19,995 nt of DNA, from contig NZ_CAJMDQ010000050.1 of the NCBI RefSeq assembly GCF_905212195.1, positions 1 through 19,995 of the forward strand. The letters run 5' to 3'. The notes under the pieces were generated by a model. It saw only the letters and a list, made by a program, of their open reading frames with translations, was not told where the DNA came from and searched no databases. Positions 13,589 to 19,995 of this stretch are shown here, piece after piece. The stretch comes from an uncultured Anaerotignum sp. (GTDB lineage: Bacteria; Bacillota; Clostridia; Lachnospirales; Anaerotignaceae). The position numbers and the translations under genes were made by a program. Position 1 is the first letter of the stretch. Each line of letters begins with the position of its first letter.

Positions 13589-13638
13589 TCGGTTCACCTC
13601 CGTCATTTCTTTCTTGCCTGTCATTTTTCTCCACCATT

Positions 13639-13667
13639 AGTATATGCTTTCCCAAAATCAACGTCAA
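13639..13667 (-). promoter_or_regulatory. Sigma-A promoter of the mgtE leader and operon
   Basis: Minus strand: -35 TTGACG (13667-13662), 17-nt spacer, -10 TATACT (13644-13639). The transcript should start near 13632, about 265 nt before the mgtE start codon. The 402-bp gap 13368-13769 thus holds, in order of transcription, the dnaB terminator, this promoter, the leader ORF and the attenuator. Confidence 0.85.
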
Positions 13668-13710
13668 CCCCAACTTCTTCAATCCACGGAAAAAATTACA
13701 AAACAATGAG

Positions 13711-13757
13711 AAAACCCCGGAATGACTGGAAATTCCTTCCATTCAAACCGAGGTTTT
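13711..13757 (-). terminator. Probable terminator after dnaB
   Basis: AAAACC-C-CGG with AATG pairs with CATT and CCG-A-GGTTTT, with a small bulge (CAAA) and an inner GGAA/TTCC hairpin. It lies just after the dnaB stop at 13770 and is followed on the minus strand by TTTTCTC and T-rich sequence. The bulge makes it less regular than the other terminators here. Confidence 0.65.
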
Positions 13758-13769
13758 TGGCTTTATTTT

Positions 13770-15125
13770 TTAGAATTTTTTCAGGAAATTACCAAATTTG
13801 GTATACTGTCCCATCCATGTCAAATCAACGGTGCCCGTCGGGCCGTTACGCTGTTTGGCAATGATCAGTTCCGCCTGATTTTTCTTTTCCGTATCGGGGA
13901 AATAATACTCATCACGATAGAGGAAAGCCACCACATCGGCGTCCTGCTCGATGGCGCCGGATTCTCTCAGGTCGGAGAGCATAGGTCTGTGGTCTGCACG
14001 CTGTTCGCAGGCACGAGACAGCTGTGAAAGGGCGATAACCGGCGCTTCCATTTCTCTGGCGATGGCCTTGAGGGAACGGGAGATTTCGGAAATCTCCTGC
14101 TGTCTGGAATCATTCCGGCTGTTGCCGCTCATAAGCTGCAAGTAGTCGATGACGATAAGTCCCAAGCCTTTTTCCACCTTCAGGCGGCGGCATTTGGAAC
14201 GGACCTCCATAGGGGTAACCCCGGGGGTATCGTCAATGTAGATAGGTGCCTGAGAAAGAGGCCCCATGGCCTGAATCAGGTCTGCCCAGTCGCTGTCTGT
14301 CAGTTCCCCTGTACGGAGCCTCTGGGCGTCCAGCATGGCTTCGGAACAGAGCATACGGTTTACCAGCTGTTCCCGGCTCATTTCCAGAGAAAATACCGCT
14401 GTGGGCACATTGCTGCGGATGGCGGCATTCTGGATGATGTTCAGGGCAAAAGCCGTTTTCCCCATGGAAGGACGGGCTGCCAGCAAAATCAGGTCAGATT
14501 TCTGAAGTCCTGCTGTTTTCTGGTCGAAGTCCACAAAACCCGTCGGTACACCAGTCAGTTTCCCTTTGGAACGGTAGATATCCTCGATTTTCTCGATGGA
14601 ATCCACGGCAATGTCCCGGATATGGTGGAACTGGTCGGAATGGCGGTTCTGCATGATATCGAAAATGCCTTTTTCCGCCGTATCCATAATGGCGTTGACG
14701 TCGGTTTTGCCTTCGTAACTCATCTGGGAAATGTTGTTCGCTGTGCGGATGAGCCGACGCAATACGGATTTTTCCTCCACGATGGCAGCGTAATGGCGCA
14801 TATTTGCGGAGCTGCCCACGGAAGTGGAGATATTGGCAAGGAAAGGCAGACCGCCAATCTGATCAAAGACCTGCTTTTCCTCCAGTTTATTCTTCACGGT
14901 AATCATGTCGATGGGTACGCCGCTGTGATAAAGTTCTTCTGCCGCTTCAAAGACCTGTCTATAGTCGGGGCGGTAGAAATCCTCTCCTGTCAGCATTTCC
15001 AATGCCAAAGACGCCGCTTCTCTGTCCAAGAACATGGCGCCCAGCACTGCCAATTCTGCCGCATCGTCATGGGGCGGTACATTCTGGAAGATTTCCGCCT
15101 GACCGGATGTATTTTGTTGTTCCAT
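13770..15125 (-). CDS. dnaB: Replicative DNA helicase DnaB
   Basis: Protein of 451 residues, full length for the hexameric replicative helicase (DnaB, called DnaC in Bacillus). N-terminal domain about 15-115 (PPHDDAAELAVLGAMFLDREA), linker, then the RecA-like domain with Walker A ARPSMGKT (217-224), FSLEMSREQLVNRML (245-259), Walker B LIVIDYLQLM (323-332) and the conserved SRSLKAIAREM and QLSRACEQR (arginine finger region). No intein is present at the Walker A or DnaB core sites. ATG at 15125 has AAAGGAGGCGG upstream; a longer form from 15155 starts before that site and is rejected. It follows rplI by 30 bp in the conserved gdpP-rplI-dnaB cluster and ends at a terminator. Confidence 0.97.
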   Translation of the reverse strand: MEQQNTSGQAEIFQNVPPHDDAAELAVLGAMFLDREAASLALEMLTGEDFYRPDYRQVFEAAEELYHSGVPIDMITVKNKLEEKQVFDQIGGLPFLANISTSVGSSANMRHYAAIVEEKSVLRRLIRTANNISQMSYEGKTDVNAIMDTAEKGIFDIMQNRHSDQFHHIRDIAVDSIEKIEDIYRSKGKLTGVPTGFVDFDQKTAGLQKSDLILLAARPSMGKTAFALNIIQNAAIRSNVPTAVFSLEMSREQLVNRMLCSEAMLDAQRLRTGELTDSDWADLIQAMGPLSQAPIYIDDTPGVTPMEVRSKCRRLKVEKGLGLIVIDYLQLMSGNSRNDSRQQEISEISRSLKAIAREMEAPVIALSQLSRACEQRADHRPMLSDLRESGAIEQDADVVAFLYRDEYYFPDTEKKNQAELIIAKQRNGPTGTVDLTWMGQYTKFGNFLKKF

Positions 15126-15155
15126 ATTTCCCGCCTCCTTTGTTTGCTGTATCAA

Positions 15156-15602
15156 TTAGGCTTCTACGATTTTTACAGTCACTTCTGCTGTTACCTTAGG
15201 GTGCAGTTTGATGACTGCTGTTCTTTCGCCCAGCATTTTGATGGAATCGCCGATGGATACTTTCTTTTTATCCAGATCCATACCTGTCTGTTTGATGATT
15301 TCTTCTGCAACTTCTTTGTTTGTTACAGAGCCAAACAGTTTGCCGTTGCTGCCAGTTTTTACTTTGATCACAACAACTTTTTCATCCAGCTGTTTTTTCA
15401 TTTCCTGTGCTTTTTCCAGCTCTTCCTGTTTGCGTTTTGCTTCCGCTTTCTGTTTCAGTTCATAGTCGTTCAGGTTGGATTTTGTAGCTTCTACTGCCAG
15501 TTTTTTGGGCAGCAGGAAATTTTTTGCATAGCCTTCGCTGGCATTGATCAGGTCGCCTTTTTTGCCGACACTTTTTACATCCTGTAATAAAATCAGTTTC
15601 AT
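15156..15602 (-). CDS. rplI: 50S ribosomal protein L9
   Basis: Protein of 148 residues, the normal length. The N-terminal rRNA-binding domain is clear: MKLILLQDVKSVGKKGDL, then NASEGYAKNFLLPKKLAVEAT, matching the L9 signature. A long central helix (KQKAEAKRKQEELEKAQEMKKQ) leads to the C-terminal domain (LFGSVTNKEVAEEI; IKMLGERTAVIKLHPKVTAEVTVKIVEA). L9 binds 23S rRNA near L1 and helps keep reading frame. The start codon overlaps the gdpP stop by one base (TAATG), with GAGGAGG just upstream inside gdpP, so it is translationally coupled to gdpP. Confidence 0.98.
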   Translation of the reverse strand: MKLILLQDVKSVGKKGDLINASEGYAKNFLLPKKLAVEATKSNLNDYELKQKAEAKRKQEELEKAQEMKKQLDEKVVVIKVKTGSNGKLFGSVTNKEVAEEIIKQTGMDLDKKKVSIGDSIKMLGERTAVIKLHPKVTAEVTVKIVEA

Positions 15603-17590
15603 TATGCTTCCTCCTCCAAATATTCTTCAATGGCTGCGCGGACTTTTTCCTTGGCTTCCTCAACGGTGCAGTCCTGAAGCTGCGCACCGGAAACCGTCAG
15701 ATGGCCGCCGCCACCCAGTTTTTCCATGATTCTCTGCACATTGATCTCCCCAAAGCTGCGGGCGGAAATATAGACTGTGTCTTCCACCTTACAGCAGACA
15801 AAGGATGCCTGAATGCCTGTGACGTTCATCAAATCGTCTGCCGCCTGTGCCGCTGTCAGTGTGGAATTTTCCACATCGGAAGGGCAGACGGAAATGGCAA
15901 TATGCTCCCGGAACAGTTCCGCATCCCGGACAGCTGTGGCTTTTGCCTTGTAAGCGTCCATGTCGTTTTGGAACAGCAGCCGCACCCGAATACTGTCAGC
16001 ACCGTTTCTGCGGAGGAAGGCAGCAGACTCAAAGGTCATGGCGCCGGTTTTCACGCAGAAGTTTTTGGTATCTACGGTGATACCTGCCAGCAGGGCATCG
16101 GCTTCGATCTGATGCAGTTTTACTTTTTTGTCCATATGCTGAATCATTTCTGTAATGAGTTCAGATGTGGACGAAGCGTAAGGCTCATGATAAATGAGCA
16201 CCGCCTGTTCGATGAAATCGGTACTCTTGCGGTGATGGTCGAAAACGACGATTTTCTTCGCCGCCATAAGCACCTGTCTGCTGTCTACCATGGATTCCCT
16301 GTGGGTATCCACAATAACCAGCAGTGTTTTGTCATTGATCATGCGCATAGCGTCTACGCCATCCACAATGACACCGCCGAATTTGCCGCTTTCATCCATT
16401 TTATCGCAAAGGCGTTTGACGCCTACGCTGACTTTGTCCATGACAATGTTGCATTTTTTCCCAATGCTCTTTGCCATAGCGCAGATACCGATACAAGCGC
16501 CTAAACTGTCCAGATCGGCATTCTTATGGCCCATAACCAGAATGTCTGAAGCATCCCCCATGAGCTCCATAAGGGCATCCGCTTTGACACGGGCACGGAT
16601 ACGGGCATTGCGGTGGATTTCGCCGCTTTTGCCGCCGAAGAACAGGTATTTTTCCCCGTCTTTGATGAGCACCTGATCGCCGCCTCGGCCCAGAGCCAAG
16701 TCCATAGCCGCTTTTGCGTTTGCCATGGCATCCTCTAGAGAGCCGCCGCCGATACCGATACCCATGCTGAGGGTCACAGGAATGTGTTCCCCTACGGAGA
16801 TTTCCTTGATCTCGTTAAAAGGCTCGAATTTCTTTTCTTTCAGCCGCTCCAGACTGCCCTTAGAGAGCAGGAAAATGTAGCGGTCTTTCTCCAGTTTTTT
16901 GATGACGGCGTCTGCCGCCTGTGCTAGCTGATTGAACTTTCTGTCAATGAGTGCGGAGAGGATGGGCAGTCGGTTTTCGTCGATGCTGTCCAGCACGTCG
17001 TCGTAGTTGTCCAAAAGAATCATACCTACAACGGTTTCCTGTTCCGCCAGTTCTTTCTCCAACTGACAGGTTTTGGTGATATCCACCATGATGAGGGTGA
17101 GAACTGCCCCCACAGCGCCGCTTTTGTCTACCACATCACAGTGGTTCAAAGCAGCTTTGTAAGAACGGTCGCCTACGGTCACGGTCTGAGGTTCTCCGGC
17201 GCCGCTGGTTTTCCGCAGCACTTCAATGACAGGTTTTGCGTCCTCACTATTGGGGAACACTGCCGCGAAAGGCGCATTATACATCATGACCCTGCCACGA
17301 ATGTCCAGCACAGCGTAAGGAATGGGCAGATTTTGGGGAATGGAGAAATTTTCCCGAAGCACTGCCGTATCCAGAAAACGGTTTTCCTCAGGCTCCTCCT
17401 GGGGTTCATCCGCAAAGAGGTCTTTGAGCAACGGACGCAGGAAACTGCCTGCCACAATCCCTACCAATGCCCCTACACCAAGGCGTACATCCAGCATCAG
17501 ACAAAGGATCACCACCAGCACAGCCACTGCGATTCCAACGACCAGCCGTCCTTCCGTTCCTTTCTTTGTTTCTTCTTTTTTTTCTTCCAT
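15602..17590 (-). CDS. gdpP: c-di-AMP phosphodiesterase GdpP (YybT)
   Basis: Protein of 662 residues, the length of GdpP. It hydrolyses the second messenger c-di-AMP to pApA and is membrane-bound; c-di-AMP controls potassium and osmolyte balance and wall stress in Firmicutes. Parts in order: two hydrophobic stretches at about 15-52, a PAS-like domain (about 85-170), a degenerate GGDEF domain (about 185-315; RGGDQ rather than GGDEF), then the DHH/DHHA1 phosphodiesterase. Metal ligands visible: HKNADLD (355-361), IVDTH (Asp428), DHH (451-453) and TVDTKN (Asp507). The DHHA1 GGGGH motif is at 626-630. All catalytic motifs are intact. ATG at 17590 has GGAGG 8 nt upstream. The gene is second in the operon, after a mazG-like gene. 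Confidence 0.97.
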   Translation of the reverse strand: MEEKKEETKKGTEGRLVVGIAVAVLVVILCLMLDVRLGVGALVGIVAGSFLRPLLKDLFADEPQEEPEENRFLDTAVLRENFSIPQNLPIPYAVLDIRGRVMMYNAPFAAVFPNSEDAKPVIEVLRKTSGAGEPQTVTVGDRSYKAALNHCDVVDKSGAVGAVLTLIMVDITKTCQLEKELAEQETVVGMILLDNYDDVLDSIDENRLPILSALIDRKFNQLAQAADAVIKKLEKDRYIFLLSKGSLERLKEKKFEPFNEIKEISVGEHIPVTLSMGIGIGGGSLEDAMANAKAAMDLALGRGGDQVLIKDGEKYLFFGGKSGEIHRNARIRARVKADALMELMGDASDILVMGHKNADLDSLGACIGICAMAKSIGKKCNIVMDKVSVGVKRLCDKMDESGKFGGVIVDGVDAMRMINDKTLLVIVDTHRESMVDSRQVLMAAKKIVVFDHHRKSTDFIEQAVLIYHEPYASSTSELITEMIQHMDKKVKLHQIEADALLAGITVDTKNFCVKTGAMTFESAAFLRRNGADSIRVRLLFQNDMDAYKAKATAVRDAELFREHIAISVCPSDVENSTLTAAQAADDLMNVTGIQASFVCCKVEDTVYISARSFGEINVQRIMEKLGGGGHLTVSGAQLQDCTVEEAKEKVRAAIEEYLEEEA

Positions 17591-17640
17591 ATTGCAGCCT
17601 CCAAGCTGTTTGGCTTTTTCAAAAGCCTTTCTGTGACTGT

Positions 17641-17946
17641 TTATGTTTCTTCCAGTTCATGCAAAACGGTCAGCAGATCACTTTTCCATGCAGATACATC
17701 TTCCTGCACCAACGCCGCCTTCAGGGTCATAGCCGCTTTCCGGCTCAGTCCATCCTGAGAGATGCCCAGCCGTCCTGCCAGAAGCCGCAGACTGATTTCC
17801 AGCTTTGCCAGAAGCTCTGTCTGTTCCGCTTTTGAGGCATTGTTGTGCATGGCTGTAAACAGATCCGCCACCTGAGAGAGCATTTGGCACTGCAGCTCCT
17901 GGGTCATGCGGATATTTCTTGCCACATCGAATGATTTTTCCGGCAC
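17641..17946 (-). CDS. MazG-like family protein upstream of gdpP
   Basis: Protein of 101 residues similar in pattern to the small MazG-like family often found just before gdpP, rplI and dnaB in Clostridia: an N-terminal FDVARNIRMTQELQCQMLSQVADLF helix, then LEISLRLLAGRLGIS and a C-terminal SAWKSDLLTVLHEL helix. It is all-alpha, cytoplasmic and lacks the full set of acidic metal-binding residues (EExxE...ExxD) of true MazG pyrophosphatases, so enzyme activity is doubtful. Start is GTG at 17946 with AGGAAGG about 7 nt upstream. It is the first gene of the operon, with a promoter at 17992-18020, and ends 50 bp before gdpP. Family assignment is from memory of pattern and position and is moderately sure. 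Confidence 0.75.
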   Translation of the reverse strand: MPEKSFDVARNIRMTQELQCQMLSQVADLFTAMHNNASKAEQTELLAKLEISLRLLAGRLGISQDGLSRKAAMTLKAALVQEDVSAWKSDLLTVLHELEET

Positions 17947-17991
17947 AGTATCGCCTTCCTTTCTGCCTGTTTTCTGTTTATGCAGTAATAT

Positions 17992-18020
17992 AGTATACCA
18001 CAGAACACTGATTTTCTCAA
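17992..18020 (-). promoter_or_regulatory. Sigma-A promoter of the mazG-like-gdpP-rplI-dnaB operon
   Basis: Minus strand: -35 TTGAGA (18020-18015), 17-nt spacer, -10 TATACT (17997-17992) with TGG in front, making it also an extended -10. It runs away from the marR promoter; the two -35 boxes are 23 bp apart. Confidence 0.85.
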
Positions 18021-18043
18021 CAGTTATCTGTATCCAGCCCCTC

Positions 18044-18072
18044 TTGACAAGGGGAAATGCCCCTGCTAAAAT
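18044..18072 (+). promoter_or_regulatory. Sigma-A promoter of marR-MATE with palindromic spacer
   Basis: Perfect -35 TTGACA (18044-18049), 17-nt spacer, -10 TAAAAT (18067-18072). The spacer begins with the perfect inverted repeat AGGGG-AAATG-CCCCT (18050-18064), and another CCCCT lies just upstream of the -35 box, so the central AGGGG can pair with either flank. Confidence 0.88.
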
Positions 18073-18073
18073 G

Positions 18074-18110
18074 ATTAGGTAATCTTAATTATTAGGTAAT
18101 CTTAACTAAT
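18074..18110 (+). promoter_or_regulatory. Direct-repeat operator candidate of the MarR regulator
   Basis: The 15-bp sequence ATTAGGTAATCTTAA occurs twice, at 18074-18088 and 18091-18105 (17-bp period), directly after the -10 box and over the transcript start. The second copy is followed by CTAAT, forming ATTAG-N10-CTAAT. Position and symmetry suit autorepression by the MarR protein encoded next; binding is inferred. Confidence 0.7.
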
Positions 18111-18135
18111 TTGCAATAACAGGAGGCGGTAACAG

Positions 18136-18576
18136 ATGGGCATTGGAGAAGCCATCACAAAATTTTTTCACGACATGGGTATTTTAGAGCTGCGTATCCG
18201 CAACGAACACCCGGCTTATGCCAAACTGAGCTACAACAGCAGTCTGTATCTGGACATCATATCCGCCCATCAGGGGGAATATACCCCTTCCAAGCTGGCT
18301 GATATGCTCCATATCGCAAGACCTTCCGTCACCCAGAAAATCAATGTACTGGAAAAGGCTGGCTATGTGACCCGAAAACAGAATCCCGCCGACAAACGGG
18401 AATATTTCCTGTATTTCAATGCGGATGCTTTTGCGGCAGACACCCATTCTATCTACGCAAAACTGGACAAACAAATCAGTGAATCCATGGAACAACGCTA
18501 TTCGAAGGAGGAAATCGAGAAATTCTCCGAAATGCTTTCCTACATCGGAGAAATTTGTCTTGATGAACGCTTATGA
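18136..18576 (+). CDS. MarR family transcriptional regulator
   Basis: Protein of 146 residues, normal for MarR. It has N- and C-terminal dimerisation helices and a central winged helix-turn-helix: EYTPSKLADML (48-58), recognition helix ARPSVTQKINVLEKAGYV (61-78) and a wing with the family DxR motif (DKREYFLYF, 86-94). MarR proteins are dimers that usually repress efflux or stress genes and release DNA on binding small aromatic or lipophilic compounds. ATG at 18136 has AGGAGG 9 nt upstream. It overlaps the MATE gene by 4 nt (ATGA), so regulator and pump are coupled. Two direct repeats at 18074-18105 are likely its operator. The ligand is unknown. Confidence 0.93.
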   Translation: MGIGEAITKFFHDMGILELRIRNEHPAYAKLSYNSSLYLDIISAHQGEYTPSKLADMLHIARPSVTQKINVLEKAGYVTRKQNPADKREYFLYFNADAFAADTHSIYAKLDKQISESMEQRYSKEEIEKFSEMLSYIGEICLDERL

Positions 18577-19910
18577 ACGAAGTACAATTCGCAACTCTGC
18601 CTACCAGAAAGATATTTTTCCGCTGTGCCCTGCCGGGGCTTTTGGCCATGGTGGTATCTTCCATCTACATGATGATTGACGGCATTTTTGTGGGACGATA
18701 CATCGGCAGTCACGCACTGGCGGCGGTAAACCTCGCCTTTCCCGTCATTATGATTCTCTTTGCCGTAGGGGATATGGTGGCGGTTGGTTCCTCTGTAAAA
18801 ATCGCCCTTTTATTGGGCCAAGGAAAAAATAAAGAAGCTAACGGACTGTTTTCCGCGGCTTTCTGCATGATTCTGGGCATTGGTGTGCTGTTCTCCCTTG
18901 TGGGATTTTTTGCAGCACCAAGGCTCATCACCCTTTTAATCAAAGATGCGACTTTGGCAGAAGTGGCATGGGACTACACAAAAATATTCCTTTATTTCAT
19001 GCCTGCCATCATGCCCCTATTTGCCGTTGACAACTATCTGCGCATCTGCGGCAAAGCCAATTTCAGCATGTGGATGAACATTTCCGTGGCAGTGCTGAAC
19101 ATCATTCTGGACTGGTTCTTCTTGGCATATCTGCGGCTTGACATCCGCTTCGCTGCCCTTGCAACATCCGTCAGCATGACCCTTGGGGTGCTCATTGCCC
19201 TGACACCCATTTTTCTTAGAAAGCTGACACTGCGCTTCACCCGCCCGCGGATTTCCCTTTCCACCACACTGGGCATTTTCCATAACGGCAGTTCGGAATT
19301 TTTCAACAACATTTCCGGCTCCTTCATGTCCACGGTGGTCAATGCTTTCCTGCTCCATCTAGGCGGCGGTACAGCCGTTGCCGCTTACGGCATCGTTATG
19401 TATCTTGACAGCCTGCTCCTCATGGCGCTCTATGGGATTCTGGATTCCCTCCAGCCGCCGGTCAGCTACAACATCGGCGCAGGCAATCATCAGAAAGCAA
19501 GGGAATTTTTCTGTTTAAGCTGCAAAGTCACAGCCACCATTTCTCTGGTCTGTCTTCTGGCCATGGTATGCTTCCCTCGTGAACTGGCGTCCCTGTTCTT
19601 ACAGGAAAATTCCGCGGAAGTGCTGGAAATGACCGTCACCGCCCTGCGGCTGTACGCACCAGCCTATCTGTTCCTTTGGCTGAATATGGTCATCAGTTCC
19701 TTTCTCACCGCCATGGACAGAGCAAGGGATTCTTTGACCATCATGCTGTTCCGGGCATTGATATTCCCTGCCATTTCTCTGGCAGTCTTCCCCCAGATTC
19801 TGGATGTCACAGGGATTTTCATTACGCCTGCCATCTCCGGCGCACTGACGGTAATCATTTCCACCACCATCTGGCGCAGACTTGGCAAACAACAGCCCCA
19901 AGAGGCGTAA
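18573..19910 (+). CDS. MATE family multidrug efflux transporter
   Basis: Protein of 445 residues with about twelve membrane helices, the size and layout of MATE (MOP superfamily) exporters, which expel cationic drugs or metabolites in exchange for Na+ or H+. Seen: the first-helix pattern FFRCALPGLLAMVVSSIYMMIDGIFVGRYIG, in family order with ALAAVNLAFPVIMILFAVGDMVAVGSSV, then LLGQGKNKEAN, and in the second half GIVMYLDSLLLMALYGILDSLQPPVSYNIGAGNHQKAREF, characteristic of the family (shown here in shortened pieces: GILDSLQPPVSYNIGAGN). It is closest in feel to the MepA-like clade. The start ATG overlaps the marR stop. A hairpin follows at 19931-19988, though without a T run. Substrate is not predictable. 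Confidence 0.94.
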   Translation: MNEVQFATLPTRKIFFRCALPGLLAMVVSSIYMMIDGIFVGRYIGSHALAAVNLAFPVIMILFAVGDMVAVGSSVKIALLLGQGKNKEANGLFSAAFCMILGIGVLFSLVGFFAAPRLITLLIKDATLAEVAWDYTKIFLYFMPAIMPLFAVDNYLRICGKANFSMWMNISVAVLNIILDWFFLAYLRLDIRFAALATSVSMTLGVLIALTPIFLRKLTLRFTRPRISLSTTLGIFHNGSSEFFNNISGSFMSTVVNAFLLHLGGGTAVAAYGIVMYLDSLLLMALYGILDSLQPPVSYNIGAGNHQKAREFFCLSCKVTATISLVCLLAMVCFPRELASLFLQENSAEVLEMTVTALRLYAPAYLFLWLNMVISSFLTAMDRARDSLTIMLFRALIFPAISLAVFPQILDVTGIFITPAISGALTVIISTTIWRRLGKQQPQEA

Positions 19911-19930
19911 AAAAGAGGAGATTCCTAAAG

Positions 19931-19988
19931 CAACTTCCCATTAAGAAAACATTGATTTTCCTTTTTCTTGATTTCTTAAGGGGAATTG
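19931..19988. repeat. Long inverted repeat at the right edge
   Basis: CAA-c-TTCCC-a-TTAAGAAA (19931-19948) pairs with TTTCTTAA-g-GGGAA-TTG (19972-19988): 16 base pairs with one bulge and one mismatch, loop of 23 nt. It has no T run behind it on either strand, so it is not a standard terminator. It lies 20 bp after the MATE gene and near the window end. Confidence 0.7.
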
Positions 19989-19995
19989 CGATGGC

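Noticed and set aside
13368..13640. M-box or yybP-ykoY type riboswitch in front of mgtE
   Set aside because: The leader contains a GGCAGTAGC stretch that faintly recalls yybP-ykoY, but the other conserved parts of either riboswitch class could not be found, and the segment reads as a well-initiated ORF.
14622..15587. Plus-strand open frame opposite dnaB and rplI
   Set aside because: Antisense shadow of two highly conserved genes.
1..19995. tRNA, rRNA, CRISPR, transposase or phage genes
   Set aside because: None was seen: no spaced direct-repeat array, no cloverleaf recognised in the intergenic regions, and no integrase or transposase among the frames.

Overview
The window looks like a chromosomal segment of a low-to-mid GC Firmicute of class Clostridia (Lachnospirales/Anaerotignum-like is my guess). 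The reasons are the gene families and order (mazG-like, gdpP, rplI, dnaB; lonB, lonA, ysxC), strong GGAGG ribosome binding sites before nearly every gene, and clear sigma-A promoters and intrinsic terminators. No rRNA, tRNA, CRISPR array, insertion sequence or prophage gene was seen. Most genes lie on the minus strand; the plus strand carries a DUF554 gene, bioY and a marR-MATE pair.

Layout. (1) 1-606: a BlaI-type repressor followed by the start of a BlaR1/M56-type sensor peptidase that runs off the left edge. Two BlaI-like palindromes lie at the promoter, and a 15-bp repeat between the genes triplicates the Shine-Dalgarno sequence. (2) 646-1638: a DegV/FakB fatty-acid-binding protein with its own promoter and terminator. 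(3) 1701-3512: an ECF sigma factor, a probable anti-sigma factor and two small membrane proteins in one tight operon; the sigma factor seems to start at an AUC codon. (4) 3636-6695: lonA and ysxC, overlapping, behind a strong promoter. (5) 6762-7612: a DUF554 membrane protein on the plus strand. (6) 7611-9915: a zinc-ribbon membrane protein and lonB; lonB is frameshifted so that the catalytic Ser and Lys are in different frames. (7) 9969-10628: bioY, with a BirA-like operator over its promoter. (8) 10627-13667: two tandem mgtE magnesium channel genes behind a leader of about 265 nt, which holds a well-initiated 35-codon ORF and a terminator-like hairpin. (9) 13711-18020: mazG-like, gdpP, rplI and dnaB, a cluster linking c-di-AMP turnover with replication and translation. 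(10) 18044-19910: a MarR regulator translationally coupled to a MATE efflux pump, with direct-repeat operator candidates just after the promoter.

The most interesting items are the mgtE leader (uORF plus attenuator, possibly an undescribed magnesium-responsive leader peptide), the lonB frameshift, the apparent AUC start of the ECF sigma factor, and the triplicated ribosome binding site between blaI and the M56 gene.
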